DNA of 43,739 nucleotides. It comes from Chitinophagaceae bacterium (GTDB taxonomy: Bacteria; Bacteroidota; Bacteroidia; Chitinophagales; Chitinophagaceae). This document shows, one piece after another, positions 42,111-43,739 of this stretch (positions within the stretch are counted from its first letter, which is position 1; each line of letters opens with the position of its first letter). Location: positions 1 to 43,739 of the forward strand of contig SEAD01000026.1 in NCBI GenBank assembly GCA_004173355.1, in the 5' to 3' direction. Under the pieces are notes generated by a model, which saw only the letters and a program-made list of their open reading frames with translations, did not search any database and was not told the origin of the DNA. The translations under genes and the position numbers were made by a program.

Positions 42111-43229
42111 ATGAAAAAATGGCTCCTCTTCATGGCAACATCACTGGTTATCGGCGCCGCCGGCGCGCAGTCGCATTACCTGATCACCGGTACTTACACC
42201 GGCGGCCTGAGTAAAGGCATATATGTGTACTCATTTGACAGCAATACGGGTAAAACTGACAGCATAAGTATGGTGGAGGCATCCAACCCATCTTTCATCA
42301 CTCTTTCACCGGATCAGAAATATGCCTTCGTAGTGCATGAAAACGGAAAGGATGGCAAGGGCGGCACTGTATCATCGTATGCGTTCAATAAATCCCTGGG
42401 CCAGCTGACCCTTATCAATACCCAATCCACAGAAGGCGATTATCCCTGTTATGTGGAGATCGACAAATCCGGACGCTGGTTGTTTGTGGCCAATTACGGC
42501 ACGGGTAATTTCACCAGCTATCCTGTTTCAGATACAGGCTCCATCGGTGATCCCAAAGAGACCATCAAACATGTCGGTACCGGTGGTAACCCGGAACGCC
42601 AGGAAGGCCCGCATGTGCACTCGACCAATATTTCCCCGGACAACAAAAACCTGTATGTGGCGGATCTCGGCATCGATAAAATCATGTTATATGATTTCAA
42701 TGCAGCAGATGGTTCGATAAAACCTTCGCCGGCCGTATCGGCGGAATCACGGCCCGGATCAGGACCAAGGCATATCGCCTACCATCCCAACAACAAATGG
42801 CTGTACCTGATGGAAGAAATATCAGGTACCGTGACTGCGTATGAATTCAAAGCGGACAAATTCCGCGAACTGCAACGGATCAGCAGCGTGGAAAAAAATG
42901 CAAAGGGCGAAGCCGGCAGTGCGGATATCCATGTATCAGCAGATGGGAAATTCCTGTACGCTTCCAATCGCGGTGATTTCAACAATATTGTTATTTACCA
43001 GATCGACGGGAACAAAGGCACCCTGAAACAGGCCGGATTCCAGCCGGTACTCGGCAAGGGCCCACGGAATTTCAGTATTGATCCTTCGGGGAAATTCCTG
43101 CTGGTAGCCAACCAGGGATCGGATGAAGTAGTGGTGTTCAGCCGCAACGAAAAAACGGGCTTACTCACCGACTCAGGCCAGCGGATCTTGGTTGGGAAAC
43201 CGGTTTGCCTTAAATGGGCAACGAAGTAA
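42111..43229 (+). CDS. Exported lactonase-family (seven-bladed beta-propeller) protein
   Basis: A 372-residue protein with a signal peptide (MKKWLLFMATSLVIGAAGAQ). The rest is a seven-bladed propeller of the 6-phosphogluconolactonase (Pgl/YbhE) family: YLITGTYTGGLSKGIYVYSFD, NPSFITLSPDQKYAFVVHENGKD, YPCYVEIDKSGRWLFVANYGTGNFTSYPV, EGPHVHSTNISPDNKNLYVADLGIDKIMLYDF, GPRHIAYHPNNKWLYLMEE, SADIHVSADGKFLYASNRG and GPRNFSIDPSGKFLLVANQGSDEVVVF. Conserved His and Glu/Arg residues in HVHS and GPRH are kept. The signal peptide means it acts outside the cytosol, so its substrate is probably not the cytosolic pentose-phosphate intermediate. Ends at a strong terminator. Confidence 0.9.
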   Translation: MKKWLLFMATSLVIGAAGAQSHYLITGTYTGGLSKGIYVYSFDSNTGKTDSISMVEASNPSFITLSPDQKYAFVVHENGKDGKGGTVSSYAFNKSLGQLTLINTQSTEGDYPCYVEIDKSGRWLFVANYGTGNFTSYPVSDTGSIGDPKETIKHVGTGGNPERQEGPHVHSTNISPDNKNLYVADLGIDKIMLYDFNAADGSIKPSPAVSAESRPGSGPRHIAYHPNNKWLYLMEEISGTVTAYEFKADKFRELQRISSVEKNAKGEAGSADIHVSADGKFLYASNRGDFNNIVIYQIDGNKGTLKQAGFQPVLGKGPRNFSIDPSGKFLLVANQGSDEVVVFSRNEKTGLLTDSGQRILVGKPVCLKWATK

Positions 43230-43246
43230 AAACTTTTTGGATACAC

Positions 43247-43275
43247 AAAGACCAGCTGCAAGGCTGGTCTTTTTT
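43247..43275 (+). terminator. Rho-independent terminator after the lactonase gene
   Basis: Ten-bp stem AAAGACCAGC (43247-43256) / GCTGGTCTTT (43263-43272), loop TGCAAG, followed by a T run. Confidence 0.9.
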
Positions 43276-43277
43276 AT

Positions 43278-43739
43278 TTAGTCGCCGGAGTGCCGCGGCG
43301 AGCGGCTCCTTGCCTTGTTGAATACATTCCGTCCCTTGTCAATCCCCGCGCGTTTTTCCCGCTGCTCCTCTTCCGGCAGGTGGATGAAGTCCCGGCATTC
43401 CTGGCTGCAGCAGCCTTCCATTTGTTTGCGGCATTCATCGCACTGGATAAATAAGAGATGACAGGCATCATTTACACAATTCACATGTGTATCCGCAGGT
43501 TTACCACACTGGTGGCAGCTGGCAATGATCTCTTCGGTGATGCGCTCTCCCAGCCGCTGGTCAAACACAAAGTTTTTCCCATGGAATTTATTATCGAGCC
43601 CCTGCTCCTTTACCTGGTTGCTGTAATTAATGATACCGCCTTCCAGGTGGAACACATTCTTAAACCCTTTGTGCAGCATATATGCTGATGCTTTCTCACA
43701 ACGGATGCCCCCTGTACAGTACATGATGATATTCCGGTC
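43278..43739 (-). CDS. trhO: tRNA uridine-34 hydroxylase TrhO, C-terminal part (5' end beyond window)
   Basis: The frame is open to the right edge, so the start lies beyond the window; 153 C-terminal residues are visible. They contain the rhodanese active-site loop [15 protein letters not shown] with the catalytic Cys, then [19 protein letters not shown], the [11 protein letters not shown] segment and a Cys-rich zinc-like region ([29 protein letters not shown]), ending in a basic tail. This is the TrhO (UPF0176) layout; these proteins use oxygen to hydroxylate U34 of several tRNAs (ho5U). It converges with the lactonase gene, whose terminator lies between. Confidence 0.93.
   Translation of the reverse strand, partial: DRNIIMYCTGGIRCEKASAYMLHKGFKNVFHLEGGIINYSNQVKEQGLDNKFHGKNFVFDQRLGERITEEIIASCHQCGKPADTHVNCVNDACHLLFIQCDECRKQMEGCCSQECRDFIHLPEEEQREKRAGIDKGRNVFNKARSRSPRHSGD

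Noticed and set aside
1-43739. CRISPR arrays, insertion sequences, prophage or toxin-antitoxin genes
   Set aside because: No regularly spaced repeats, no transposase, integrase or phage-like protein and no recognisable antitoxin pair were seen on either strand.

Overview
The window reads as chromosomal DNA of a Bacteroidota bacterium, most likely order Chitinophagales, family Chitinophagaceae or close. This is inferred from several signals: promoters of the TTTG / TAnnTTTG type (clearest in front of tRNA-Glu and etfBA), many lipoproteins with short lipoboxes, a long (389-residue) PurM, a TonB-dependent receptor with an N-terminal carboxypeptidase-regulatory-like domain, and a bifunctional-nuclease protein with a C-terminal UVR motif. 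Base composition is roughly balanced and even. No transposase, integrase, phage gene, CRISPR array or rRNA was seen, so this is mainly a core-genome segment, not an island.

Layout. 1-4.9 kb: end of an M16 peptidase and its inactive M16 partner, rlmH, a rhomboid protease, then on the minus strand tilS and a TPR protein. 5-9.8 kb: etfBA, a secreted protein with an odd tail, the bifunctional nuclease, ispE and a convergent VOC protein. 9.9-13.1 kb: ornithine aminotransferase translationally coupled to a VIT1/CCC1 transporter, a 411-base gap with a candidate minus-strand RNA, and a WalJ/YycJ-like metallo-hydrolase. 13.2-15.9 kb: pgk and gap (minus strand, each with its own terminator) and tRNA-Glu(UUC). 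16-21.8 kb: an accessory envelope zone of small secreted proteins and lipoproteins, an L,D-transpeptidase, a DUF4268 protein and two very short genes (38 and 53 residues). 21.9-23.8 kb: PafA-like alkaline phosphatase and acyl-CoA-binding protein. 23.9-35 kb: genome maintenance and cofactor genes (smc, dnaG, holA, purM, ribF) with three uncharacterised genes and a small cluster of DnaA-box-like sequences upstream of smc. 35-37.2 kb: two tandem paralogues, each a membrane-anchored coiled coil with a shared C-terminal domain. 37.2-43.7 kb: TonB-dependent receptor, purC, a lipoprotein, an exported lactonase-fold protein, and the C-terminal part of the tRNA hydroxylase trhO running off the right edge.

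How the genes fit together. Most are housekeeping: glycolysis (pgk, gap), electron transfer (etfAB), isoprenoid (ispE), flavin (ribF) and purine (purM, purC) synthesis, tRNA/rRNA modification (tilS, rlmH, trhO), and replication/segregation (dnaG, holA, smc). The most novel-looking protein element is the tandem paralogue pair at 35076-37141. The non-coding signals most worth testing are the DnaA-box-like cluster (27516-27571) and the candidate RNA at 11868-12127. No complete, clearly new multi-gene system is evident; the candidates are given with their limits.
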